Below, piece after piece: positions 37,698 to 50,300 of a stretch of DNA of 64,000 bases (within the stretch, counting starts at the first letter, position 1; every line of letters begins with the position of its first letter). Both the position numbers and the translations under genes were made by a program. The DNA comes from Rhea pennata (taxonomy: Eukaryota; Chordata; Aves; Rheiformes; Rheidae), in the NCBI RefSeq assembly GCF_028389875.1, contig NC_084665.1, positions 21,856,001-21,920,000 of the forward strand, read 5' to 3'. The notes under the pieces are model-generated. The model searched no databases. It saw nothing but the letters and a program-made list of their open reading frames with translations, and had not been told where the DNA came from.

Positions 37698-40448
37698 CTG
37701 AAAGGAAAAATTACAGATATTTATCTTTTCTAGCTGGTAGTCAGGCTGATTAAATGTCTTAGTCCTTAGTCTGGGTCCGTTGTTTATCAACTCAGCTGAC
37801 TGTATCAATGCAGATCTGCAATCACTGGAAAAGTGTCAGATCTATGCTTTTCATTCCATGTAGAAAAGAGTATTTTTCCAGGAATGAGAGTTATTCTAAT
37901 ATGCAATGAGTTCTTCCAAAAATGTTTGGTGCAGCTCTTAAACTCCACATTCCAGTATCTTTTTCTTCAGGTATGAAATGCCAAGTCTATAAATAATTGA
38001 TATAAGGAGCATATACTGATAAGACCTCTCAGCATGCAGTGGTTAAAATTTATCTGAACTATTTATTACTCCTAAAATCTGTTCTTTCAAATTCCATTAC
38101 CATTATAACATGAACCTTTGAGACCAGTGGAGAATTCTGCAATGCTCTAAGGCCTAAACCATTCTGGGAGAAAGTATTTTTCTATGCTATGTTTTTTCCA
38201 TGATGTGCCCATCTTAAGAACGTATGTGAGGACATAGCAATCTGAGAAGAAAAGTAATTTTAATGGAAAGTTTATATAAGCGTAACTACCTCTGGAATCT
38301 ATAATGCTTATTTTTCATATGTTGACTAACTGTTGCTCCTCTATCATTGACTGTTTAGATTTTAGTGTATTTTCCCTTGAATTGCTTCCATGTGTATTTT
38401 CCATCCATATTTTTACATGTCTATCAAATATAATCAATAATAGACAGCTGAATTTTGAATAACTTTTGAATTCATGGCTATTGCAAATATTAATAAATTA
38501 TTTCAGCAACACGCAGTCAGCTACAGATACAACTAACGAAACTGACAGTATCTACTAAGATCAGCCGTTCACAAACAGTAAAACAGTGAGAGGGATGTTA
38601 ATTTTTTATATGATAAACCTTCAGGCCTGAAGAGGAGGTAACATGGGAGAATTGATTATGAATCTCCTCACTCTCCCCCCAGTTCCCAAGCTTTAGTTAA
38701 TACCTACCAAAAGTGCAAAGAATGTACATCATGACAACGCTACCGGAAGGAATAAAATAAGCCAAAGCCACAATTCCGTTTATTTTCCTTTCAAAAAAGA
38801 TTGACTCACTTCCAATATATGCAAAAGTTGTAATACAAAAGTAATCTGTACAGCGAATCACTTCTGGCAGGTGACTGATGCAAATGTGAAAGTGTGTCTT
38901 GAAGTGGCAACCATTCATTTGCAAATTTTCTTGTTGGGATGTATTTTACCTCTTTTTCTGAGAGCATTTTGTTACAGTGGGAGGCCAGCAAGGGTCACAG
39001 AATGGTCCTCTGTGTCACTTCACAACCGTGCATGGTACCAGTGTACTTGACAAGATGTGGCAATGCTTGGAAATAATGGTGGCAGCTGGAAACCCCCAGA
39101 GATAGTGATTATACCCATACAGAAACTCAGTGACTCCTGGTCATCTTCTATTGATTATCATGGCTGTTCCCCTTCTATTCCTAGATGAGATCCTAGTTCT
39201 GTTAAATCAACAGCCAAATTTCTGTTGACTTCCAAGCAGCTGGAATTTCAGCTCCAAGATAGCATGTTGTATGAGAATGAAAGTTTCTCAGAAAATGAGT
39301 CTTCCTTTCCCTTCATTATTCAGTACTCAGAACAAAAGAGGATTTGGCCTACCCTAATGTATTAAGCATTAGGCTACTTACCTTGTTTCTTATACTGTTC
39401 CCGAATGCCTTCTACTAGGAATTTTGGAAAAAAAGGATACTGGGCTAAGTGAAACTCTGTTAAGACTCAGTACGCCTATACTTGTGTCTTGCTTGCCATA
39501 GATAGAGAAAGCTGATTTCCTGACTTCCTACTTCTTAGTTTTATTCCAAAAATTGTGGGACACAAAATGGAAACATGTTCTGTTCTTTATGAATGTTTTA
39601 ACAATGGTCTTAGTAGCATTACTGAGAAGTTCCTGCAATATGTCAAAATAAATGCCTTTTTGAATTATGGAAAATTATCAACTTTGCTTAAGAAATAGCA
39701 TCTTTCTACTAAGTATCTATATTTGTTTTTTTTCAATACCTTGAACTTCAGCAGATATAGTCTCCTTTTTATTATTTTACTAGCTATAATCCTTCTAGTA
39801 CAGATCGCATGTTTTCAAACTCAGCAGCAGTTTTAGAGCTTCACCATGCTTCTGTCAGTGGTTTACTTTTAAAGGCATGAATATGAGTCTTCCACAGACT
39901 TCATTTTCATTTTTAACATTATTTCCCAGTGATTCACACTGGAATGCAGATGTTTTCCTTCATCACTACATTTATTATGTACTAACAATAATTACACCTA
40001 ACTGTAGAGGAATGGTGTTGGCTTCCCCTGCTTCCTACTTCTAAGGCCTTTGTTTTGTATGGGAATAGTATCACGAAAGCCAATGGTGCTGGAAAGCAAT
40101 CCACCATAACTTAAAGAATAATCAAGTCTCAGATTAAGTATTGAATAAACCTTCCAGTATTCCAGTTGCCAAACTAGATGTTCCTCAGAAACTTGCTGTG
40201 CCAACAGAGCAGAACAAGTTTTCAATATGAGTCGCCAGTTTTAGGTCTAATCCTCTTGCACTTCTCAGATCACTTGTAGCGGAGCCTCAAAATACAGCAG
40301 CTGGTATGCCTTACTTGCTCGTATTTATTTGCTGCAGTAAATTGGGATGAGGGCACTTAATTTAGAACAATGGGAATCTAGTCACGTGTCAGTATTTGTC
40401 ACTGCGCCAAGTAAGCTGATGCATAAGTGCATGCAGAGAAGTTCTTAC
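37698..40448 (-). other. EFEMP1: EFEMP1 intron between EGF domain 3 and EGF domain 4 exons
   Basis: This is a phase 1 intron of 2751 bp, AT-rich, with a GTAAGA donor and a TTTCAG acceptor. The open frames in it are short and unlike any known domain. I see no repeat that I can name. Confidence 0.9.
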
Positions 40449-40568
40449 CTACACAGGTGTGGTTGTTGGATGCTAATTGGAAACCAGCATTGCATTGGCA
40501 ATAATAGGAACCAGGAGTGTTCACACATCGATGGTGGCAATATGGAGGCAGAGTGCATTCATCTATGT
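40449..40568 (-). CDS. EFEMP1: EFEMP1 exon (human exon 7 equivalent): calcium-binding EGF-like domain 3
   Basis: This 120-nt phase 1-1 exon has the acceptor ctaataactcag and the donor GTAAGA. It encodes [15 protein letters not shown], then [12 protein letters not shown] and [13 protein letters not shown]. The six EGF cysteines and the calcium-binding residues (DIDE, N of CVN, aromatic Y of GSYY) are intact. The Asn-His-Thr near the end is an N-glycosylation sequon in the same place as the NYT of human EFEMP1. The match to human is close. One difference is a short acidic-to-neutral or polar change in the loop before the third cysteine. I see no frame damage. Confidence 0.97.
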
Positions 40569-43500
40569 CTGAGTTATTAGAAAGGAAAAATTAGTTCATA
40601 TGGAATCATGGAAGTTCATTGCTGCTGTCTGGCATCTAAAGAAATTGTCAAGTTAATTAAGTTTGATTAAATGGGGGAAAAAAGCAGCTTAAGCGAGCTA
40701 GATTCTGCTAATGGGAACACTGTTATATCCTTTAAGTAATTTTTGTTAAAACTTGTTTTATACTGATTGTCTTCTAGCCTCTGAGTTCAACACACATTCC
40801 AATCTTATTCTTTATTAAGTTCCACAGTATTGCTTACTCTTGTGTATTCTGTATAGGCAAAACCCAAAATGCCTCATTCTGTTTTTCAACCAAGAATCTT
40901 CATGATCAGACACAATGCAGAACAACAGTGACTGTGGCTCATAGCTCTTTCTCTTTCCAAAAGTGTACACACAGTGCATTTAGCATATGCTAAATATGCT
41001 AAATCTTTTCACCTCAATTAGAAATAAAGTCTGAATTTTCTCTATTGTGAGTACAGGGGAACAGCAAGAACACATGATAAGCAGGTCTGAAAAGGAAATG
41101 GACAGTTCTGGTCCTACAGTGATCCTACAGAAACTGGCTGCCTATCCCAAAAGCCCTCAAAACTTCACTGCTCCTTCCTCTGACTTACCTTCCTAGATAG
41201 AGCAGCATGACAGAGAGCACCTTCTGGCTGTGCTCTCTGGTTCTGAGGACAGCAGTCAGACTGGCTGGAAGTTGGTGCTATCTCAAGCAGTACTAACTTT
41301 CCACAGACTCTCCCTGCTGATTAGCCTAAGTTTGAGGCAGAGCAGGCTGCCTTTCGAAGTTTCAGCATTCCTAATGTGCAGAGTTTTCACCTGTAAACCA
41401 TACCAATGTGCAACAGCCCATTCTTTTACCTGTCTTAATTTGAGAAGTTTCCTTGCATTCTGGAGGGGACATTGCCTCTACTTTTATGTACCTGCAAAAC
41501 ACTTTTTACTATGTCATAATGTTGATCATGCAAGCATATGCAGCAGATGTAGTTAGCTGCGGCCTGCATAAGCTTGGTAAAGAAATCTGTGCCGTGTTCT
41601 GTACATGTACACAATGTGATATTTCAAGGGCTCAACACTCAGACAAATAAGACCAGTTTTCACTGGAACAAAGAAAGGCACTTCCCATATCCATGCCAGA
41701 TCTTGAGTTTCCTACCTCCAGCTGTTTCCACCATAGATGTGTTTAAAAAGAGGCCAAGATTATTTTTTTTTAATTATGTGGAAAGTGTTTGTTTTAATAT
41801 CAAATAAAAAAAATCTTTAGAGGTTAACCCTTTCTTTGTCAATGCTGCAGGCACAGGTTGGGACTAAGCTTAGAAGGGATGTATTCTGGATGGTTCTGAG
41901 TGAAAAGGTTAGACTGGAAAATTCCTGACTATCTGTACAGTAGCAATTGTTGTCACTGTAACTCTTGTTGCAGAGAGAAATTCTGAACTAGAAATGGAAT
42001 AAATTAGGAGGCCCAAAAGATCTTTTCCATCTTTGATTTTTACAGGACCAAATTCTTACAAACTGCTGTTTAAAGATCTGATTATACAATACAGGCATAT
42101 GAGCAATGCTTTGATTTTCAGGAACTACATTTATGTAGTACACAAAGCACATTAAGTGCTTCCAGAATTACACTGCAATTCAATGGGAGTGTTCCCTGAG
42201 GGATTAGGCTAAAACTTTTGTGCACACAGTTCCATGCAGACCTAAGGGCTAAGCACAATCTAATCAATACAGCCAAATCTTCTGATGGAAGTAATGTTGG
42301 AAAACTATTCCCTTTATTTGCAGTCCCATTTTCCAGATAAGAGGAATTTTGTGATATGCAAACAAGTAAATTTTTCAAAAAATGAAAAAGTAGGGTTTTT
42401 TAGGTAATTATCAATTAACTCTTAGAAATAAGTATTTTTCTCTCTCTGTCTTCAAGCCAAAAAAGTCTGGAAAAAATTTGTTCAAATTTGAGAGAAACAT
42501 TTCCTCCCATATGGAGAATCTCTATCAAGATCTGGCCCCAAGAACATTTTCTGGCTAAGTTGTTATAAAATCCCCCAAGACAGCCTTTATTCTGAAATAC
42601 TGACAGTACTAAGTGTAGTGATACACTTATAATTGAGGTCAGTGTATAATATCTAACACAGGTGTTATTCTTGGTTTTGACCTAAATAGGAGAAGGGAAA
42701 AATCCCTTTCCAGACACCTTCATGTATAGATTTACATGCACAACAATATTCACATGTAGATACGAGGGTGTATTCTACTGCCGCTTTTATTTTCAGTGCT
42801 GTTAACATATGTCCTGCAAGACTTCCAGGTAGTACCATGAGTCTTGTCTTTAAAAGTGTTACTGCATAGCAGTAATACACAAAATTCAGATTCTTCTTTA
42901 ATATCAACAATCTGTCAAAGCTATTTCTGTACCTACATTCCAAACTACTCATCCTACTCCTGCACAGAGAGAGTACTGAGAAATATCAGATCTGTGTTTA
43001 TACCCATTTGTCAGTTCAGAGTCTGAACCACGGCTCCTGGGAAAGAGATAAGAATTTTTCTGCTCATTTCTATAGCTCTTAACTCAGAACCTTAAAGAAG
43101 AGGTTCAGCCATGCCCAGAAATGTATGTTATTCTAAATGTGTATTGAAATTGCCCCAGTTTCCCTCCTCTTATTAGGCCTATTTGTAGCCTTGGCAAGGC
43201 TTTCTTAATGGACAAAAAAGTCTTCTAAGGCCTTCAAAGGCAGGATCTCTAACTTGAAGCAAAAGAGGAAAACCTTGAAGTTCTGTTGTTCTTGTTCTGC
43301 TGAGGACAAAAAAATGCTCTTCTCTTAGACCACATAAAACCAGTCCTGTGTCTTATAGAGAGACACACACTTGAATGTCACCTCACGATGTATACATTTG
43401 ATTCTGCTATTTCATAGCTGTTTTCATTATCGCTGCCAAATGTAAGGGTGAAGGCTGGAGTGCCTATAAAAGCAACTTGCTCATTGAAATGATGATTAAA

Positions 43501-44188
43501 GAGCTGCTAAATAAAGTCTAAAGAGGGACTGAAGGAACAAAATAACAGCACTTTTGTGTAACATACACAAATGAAGGTGGAATAGGAAAGATGTTGTGTT
43601 TACACAGTTCATGAATGTAATTTAATGCTATGCTTGTATAGGTTCTAAGAGTGCTGATAGTCTATATTGGTGTAAAGAATTAAGCACAATTGTTTATAAT
43701 TCACAAACATCTTGCATCTGCACTCAGAGTTGCCATTTCTTTCATTTTTGTTCATAAACTGGGTACTGAGACAGACTGTGCAAGGAGGATCTGCAGAGCA
43801 GGGATTAAGTCTGTGTGTAGGTACTGCTCTGTTCTGCAGATCTGGATTTAAGTCTCAGCCGGGTCAGTGGAAAGACATGCTTCAGTTTGTCACTATATTT
43901 AAACTCATGATTATATCTGGAACATTAAACAATACCCCAATACAAATAATAAATACAGTGGTAACTATTAAGAAAATTAATCTTGTGAAGCTCAACTCCA
44001 ACTGTTGACTAAAAATAGTTTCTAGTTCCATGTTTTAGTAATTAGTTATTGTGATAAAGTGATTATTCCTTTGCCTTTCAGAATTATATACAGATTTGCA
44101 CTGTAATATATTACAGTATAATATAGACTTTAAAATTAGTATAAAATTTGAAACTTTAGAAAATGATTTAGTCTAGAGCAAGACTTAC
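40569..44188 (-). other. EFEMP1: EFEMP1 intron between EGF domain 2 and EGF domain 3 exons
   Basis: This is a phase 1 intron of 3620 bp with a GTAAGT donor and an ACTCAG acceptor. It contains an 18-bp palindrome with a third half-site at 40978-41004 and a 16-bp palindrome at 44101-44116, about 75 nt inside the donor. No exon or named transposon was recognised. Confidence 0.9.
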
Positions 44189-44311
44189 CCACACATTGGT
44201 CCCCGCGCTTTTGATATCCTGGAGGACACTGGCAGCTGAAGGACCCTCTTAAATTGACACATACTTGGTCAGCTCTACAATTATGGGTTCCTGTTGCACA
44301 TTCATCTATAT
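44189..44311 (-). CDS. EFEMP1: EFEMP1 exon (human exon 6 equivalent): calcium-binding EGF-like domain 2
   Basis: This is the most 5' EFEMP1 exon in the window, 123 nt long. An acceptor (ttttataaag) precedes it and a donor (GTAAGT) follows. The first two bases finish an Asp codon and the last base starts the next one, so it is a phase 1-1 cassette, as usual for EGF exons. It encodes [12 protein letters not shown], then a [10 protein letters not shown] block and [13 protein letters not shown]. Six cysteines form the EGF disulphide pattern. DxDE before the first cysteine, the Asn in CVN and the Phe five residues later form the calcium-binding signature. It matches the human domain starting near residue 173 with only a few substitutions. 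The preceding coding exon, with the end of the atypical first EGF domain, is not found up to 64000. Confidence 0.97.
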
Positions 44312-47300
44312 CTTTATAAAAACAGCAAACACAACATTAGTCATGAAGCTTTATTAAAATACTTAAACAGTTGAAATATGTTTTACCTGCCTTCAGGCTA
44401 CCTATAAATGAAGGCAGCAAAGTTCAGATATACTCCAAAGATGTAATCATAGTATTTATTCCATTTACAGGACATGCAAGTTGTTAGACTTCTGATAGCT
44501 TTAATTCTGATATCTGGTATATGAAAATATTTTCAGATACGATTATTATTTTAAACAAGTAGATACAAATGTTTGCTAGATACCATAATTCTGTTGTACT
44601 TCTCACTATGAAACTTTTTGTAAACCTCTTGCAACTTTATCGTATTTTAACTATTTGTTTTTTTTTCCAGGCTGATTGTTTGTTGCATGCTGAATTATTC
44701 TGGAAAACTTCAACAAAAGCAATTCAGCCTTTTCCAAGAATGAGACAAGTTAGAAATATGTTCTTTTGCTAATGTCAAAAGGATTCTAGTGATCTTCTTT
44801 GCAAGGTTCCCGTGCCCCATACTTTGGTGGACAGGGACTTGAAACATAGTATGTGGTGGTCTTTTTATCAGGGATACATCTGTCTTTGGTCATTCCCATG
44901 AAAATTTCCTTGATTGAGTCAATCTGTTAAACTATTTGGAAACAGTTTACATATGTTTGTATTTGAGTAGCAGAGTTAAAAATGCAAAGACTACATTCAC
45001 ACTTTTCGGTGCAATTCAGGCAGCTTTTCATTCTTACTGAATGCGGGTTTATACAAGTATAAAAATGACATTTTGATTTTGCCTATTCCTTGTAACTCCT
45101 GGAGGTACTTAATTATAATTAAACTGCATGTGCTGATAAATAGGTTGTGTACAATGGAATTATAATTATCTTTCTCATTTGAACATCCAAAATGTTAGAG
45201 AGCTTTTTATTGTAACCTGACACAGTACAGTGAAAGGACTTTGCAACTTTGACATTCTACATAATTTGGAGACTCTAGGCTGAATAAACAAATTCCTTAA
45301 AACTTATGATCTCTAGTTTACAAATCTCAGCTGACCTCTCTATTTGTATAGGCACTTGGGACGTTAGAACATCACCAGTGGCAGATTCTGGGTGGTGCTT
45401 TGGAAAAAATGATGGATTCTTTCACATAGCAAATGAAAACAAATTTGACCACAAGATCCAATAAAAAATAAACCATCAACAGTTTGAATTAATTCTCAGT
45501 GTTTGTTCTTTCCCCAAAGGTCCAAATATTTTACATACATTTCCTCTTTATCTGACAGGAAAAATAAAGTGCTTTTATGTTAACCTTCTCTTTGCATTTT
45601 GCATAGTATCAGTTCTAAAACTGCTGTGTCGATGCAGAACTTGCTGACTGCATTGTTCTGCATTGCTAGCTGAAAAGCACATTCTTAGGTGTAAAGATTT
45701 TCAGGGACTACATCTGGCTGCCTCATACCAATCATACACATCATTAAATGCTACAGCTAAAGCACTGTGGACTCAATGCAAGTCTTTGCAGGGACTTCAC
45801 TGGGCTTTGCATGTATTTCCAGTCCCTACAAAAGTTGTACATAAAATTGACATAATACTCATACAGTTACATATCTTTTTTAAGTATACATATTGTTGCA
45901 GTGTATTGCAAGAAAGCAAGCATATTTGGTCTACAGGAGCTTCAGATTTGAGGAAAATTAATATGAGTTAGCTTTTAAGGTAGATTAATTAAACAGCATT
46001 AAACTCTGATATAGTCACTTGCATCCATGACTTGAATTTCATTTAGCTTGTTTCTCTATGGACTAGTAAGCTACTTCAGCTAAATCAAGTAAACCAGACT
46101 GGCTTATGAACTCAGTGTCTTTTATTTTTCTGATGGTAAGTTTGAAAGAAAAAAAATACTCAAAAGTAATTTGACTGCTAGCCTTCTTTTCACTTGAAAA
46201 CTCTTGGAGGATTTGACATAATGACCCCAAAGATCTGTGTTCATAAAATCTTTTGAGGCTTGTTTCAAGGAATTGTTTAGAGCTCTTCTAAAGCTAAGCT
46301 TCTTACTCAATTTAGTACTCTGAACTAAGTTGGTTCTTAGCTGTGACCCTATGTCTTATGTGTCCTTCAGATGTCACGAAAATACGTATCAGCATGTGGA
46401 ATATTCTCTGTGGATCTGAGATCTTTCTATGCTAGTATTGCTATTCTGCAGTGTCATGGTACCTTCTGCTATTTTGGCTGTTTTCCCTGGATGGCTTTTG
46501 TTGAGATAGGCAAGCTTGGGAAAAAGATACAAGGAAAGAAGTATTGATGAGAGTTCTTGGAGAACTTTTTGTGGCTTTATGATATCTTCAATGGAAGATG
46601 ACGTAGTGCCTGAGATGGGAAGTGAAGGTGATTAGCAAAGGAGCCTCTAATGTTTACTGGGGACAAGGAGCAGCTGCCATGCTTGAAGCACTTCTGCTCA
46701 TATAGCTGCACAGAAATCAGTAATGCTAGATGAAGGCCAATGATCTGAAGGTTATGTTCTTAAGTTCTTCAAGGAAAATACTGCGGGAAGAGGACAACAG
46801 GCAGCTATGCTAGAAAGGTTTCTGTGCTGGAATATTCAGTTCTGAGATAGCTAGTATCGCAATAATTATAGATCTGTCTGCTGTTGTGACTGAAATAAGG
46901 GTAAGGAAGTGAGTGGAAGATTTCAGTGCTGAAAGTAGTGCCAAATGTGAATTCTATTGATGTGATACCAGCAGCAGCCCAACCCTTGTGGAGTGAGGAA
47001 GACTGGTGGATTTTGCAATGTGATCTTGCTGAACAGTACTCTGCTCTCAGTGACTGAGGCCCAAAGAGAAGTACTAAGCTTTCTGGTATTTGACAAATGT
47101 GACCTGAATCAGCCTCCATTAAGACCATATTTCTTCCTCTAAGTGTCCTGAAAGTTATTAAGGCAACAAAGAAATGGAACTCATAGGAAAGAAGCAACAA
47201 GGATGCTTGAGGTCTGACTTGCAATGAGGCACATCTGCTCCATTTTTCTCTGGCAAGGCAAAAGTAACATTACGTGGACTATTCTTCCCAGGCTTTCTTC

Positions 47301-50300
47301 CCCATATGAAATAGCATAACATTAAACTGGTATTGCCAATATTAATCTGGAACTCCCCCTTACATGTTTGCTCATGGTTCTTGGAGCAACAGACTGACTA
47401 ACTTCAGTTGTTTAGAACAGTCTGAATTGTGATTAGTCGGAAGCTTTTAGACTGTTTTTCCAGTTGTGGCCCCACTTTATGAAAACTCAGCAGCTCTGAA
47501 GTCTTCATTCCATTATTCTAAGAACTTGGTTTTTTTTTCCATTTAAATTGAGCTTCTTCAATACATAAGATTCCTAGCTTGTGGACCATGGCTTGCACAG
47601 TGCCCTCCAATCTTGCGACTGATCTGCAAGCTGCATCCTAATTTTGTTTCAAGAGCAAAAAATACTGGGATGAGACAGCAGTCACACAAAGCACATATGT
47701 AAAACATACTTTTTCTTAAATCCTACCACCTAATTCAATTTGATCTTAACAAAATCCTTGGAATTAAATGTGAATAGCAATGAGGGTATTGGGAATCCAT
47801 ACTTTTGGTTTCTACCTAATGCAGACACCCAAGACCAGACTGATTTGGCAACTGCAAAGACACAGCAAGCTGGGGCAAGGCTGTAACAGAAACTCCTACA
47901 GGAACATCACTGAGCTTACTAAGTTCAATTCTAAGACCAAGATAGATTTGTTTGACCTTTCCTCTCTAGCATGATGCTTAATAATGTGTGTACGTGCATG
48001 TGTATTTAAAATAATTAAAGAAATTAAAACAAGACACTCCACTGCGCACACTTGTCTCTCTGGGGAGAAACTGAAAGAACAAACATGTGACAGATGTTTG
48101 TCATGTTGCTTAATGCACTACTGGAAAGCACTCAAGATACCACAGTGATGACTGCAGTATAAGAAACAGATCTAGAAGGAAAATAATTAGCTTTTACAAG
48201 CTTATTCTTGAGCATCTCTCTCTTTCCTCTGCATCTTCTTTTCCAAATTCAGTGTCACCATGATAGTTTGTTTCCGCATTTCAGCAGTTGATGCCATAGC
48301 TGAAGCTTCTATCTCAAACAAATTTAATGCAAGCTGTACCTGAAAATACTCTCAACTCATTCCTTAGTAACTTAATTGATTAAATTTAATTTCTACATGT
48401 TTTACACACACATTTGCTCACCCAGGTAGCTATTTCAAATCATACTGGTAACTCATAATTAAAATTATCTCCTCTTTTAACATTACCCTTTCTTCCTATC
48501 TTTATATTTTCTAATCTCAATTAACTTTCTAAAAGGTCACGCTATTCACTGCATATAAATAAAATCTGTAGGTTTGCATTAAATTGTTAAACAAATGGTG
48601 TGGTATTTGATGACAGATACATGCATCCTACAAAGTATTTATTAATTTTTAAACTCACTGCATCTCTTTGATCTAAGATATTGCTCAAGGAAACAAATAA
48701 TAGATAAGAATTACCCCCGACATCCTATCATTTGCTTACCATAAAAAACAATGAGCCTATAGCAGCAAAATCCAAGGCTGAAAAGCTGAGCTATCCATTG
48801 CTCTCTGACAAACAGTTCCAGAGAAGCCCCTAGTAGGACCTCTCCCCTGAGTTTACTGGTTGTTGCTCTTCAGGTATAAAAATCTACAGGCCTTTCCTGG
48901 AAACCATCACAAGAGACAGAGCTGCTGTTATGCGCCTTTGGGTTCTACTACATGTTGTTGTATAAATGTCTGTTTTGTGATGGAGAGTTTTAATTCATTC
49001 TTTTGTGTGTTAACTCAAGTACCAAAACTTAGTATTTCCATTAAGCCAGGCTACATAGCTTGATCCCAGTGGAGTCAGTACACTTTTAATTGAGGTTGGA
49101 GCCATTTTATTCCCAGACACTCCTTCCTCTGAAATGACTTGGGTCTCTCTAACAATCATTTTGCAGATCTTATTCAAAAACTGAGCTGGGTTATCTTCAG
49201 TGTCTTGATCACTGTAATAACTAAACTCAGATAATTCCATAGTTTTTTTTAATAGGCTGCTGGAGAGCAAACTGTTATTACAGGATTTATTTGTAGTTAC
49301 AAATATTTAACTATTTTTTTAACATTTGTGTTGGGATTGAGTACTTTAGTTCATATTCCATTTATAGGTATTATATCCAAAAACTACCTTTAAAGAAGGT
49401 TACAGTTGCAAAGTCAAGTACTCAGAGGACTGGAAGTTGCAGAATTCAGTTTCTCTGAACGGTCTTAATTCAGACCAATTATACATAAGTATTATTACAC
49501 AGTCTTTAATTATATGAATTTCATATTCTGTTTTTCCCACAGGCCTGTGCTCAGTCAAACCTTACCATTCCCAGAATAGGTTAGGTGGTATTGTTCTCTA
49601 TCTCTGTAGAATGCTGTTGAACCCAGAATTCACAACGATTAGTGCAATATAAAAACCTTAAATTGATGTCAATAAAGAAGGGGTGAGAAACATTACTATT
49701 AACGACCCTACTGTCTCAATTAAATTACATGTAAGCCACACTGCTATTTCAGAATTGTGTATGGAAGTCCTCAACTGTGCTATGGTAAGAATGGCCATCA
49801 GACCCCAATGACTCATCCTAATATAAATACTGCATTTTGAAATAATCTCCAAGGATCTTTTAAACAATTCCTTTTAGAAAGTTTTCTTATTGATTACTAT
49901 CTGTAGGTTAAGAAAATGCTCTGATTGGCATAGGCTACTGTTTAAAGTTTGCAGGGTGCTACAGAAATAATGTGGGACTATTGAGGGTGGCAGAGCTTGC
50001 CCTTACATTCCTTCAAAATATAATCAACTTACATTTCATAGTTTTCATTCCATAAGCCTCACTAATAGCTATACTCAGTGATTCCCTCATTTTCCAAAAA
50101 TGTACCCACACTCCCTCCTGAAGTGATTTGCACAATTATGTCCTTCCAGTGCTGACTTTGGCAGCCTTCTCTGCCTTTAAACCACTAGTTATGTACACAA
50201 ATTTTGCTTGACCTGCTTTTAACAACAGCTTTCTCTAAATCTAGTGTCTGGTTCCTTGTTTTAGAGATGGTTAGTTTTTCTAGTTCTCTACTGCAATCCA

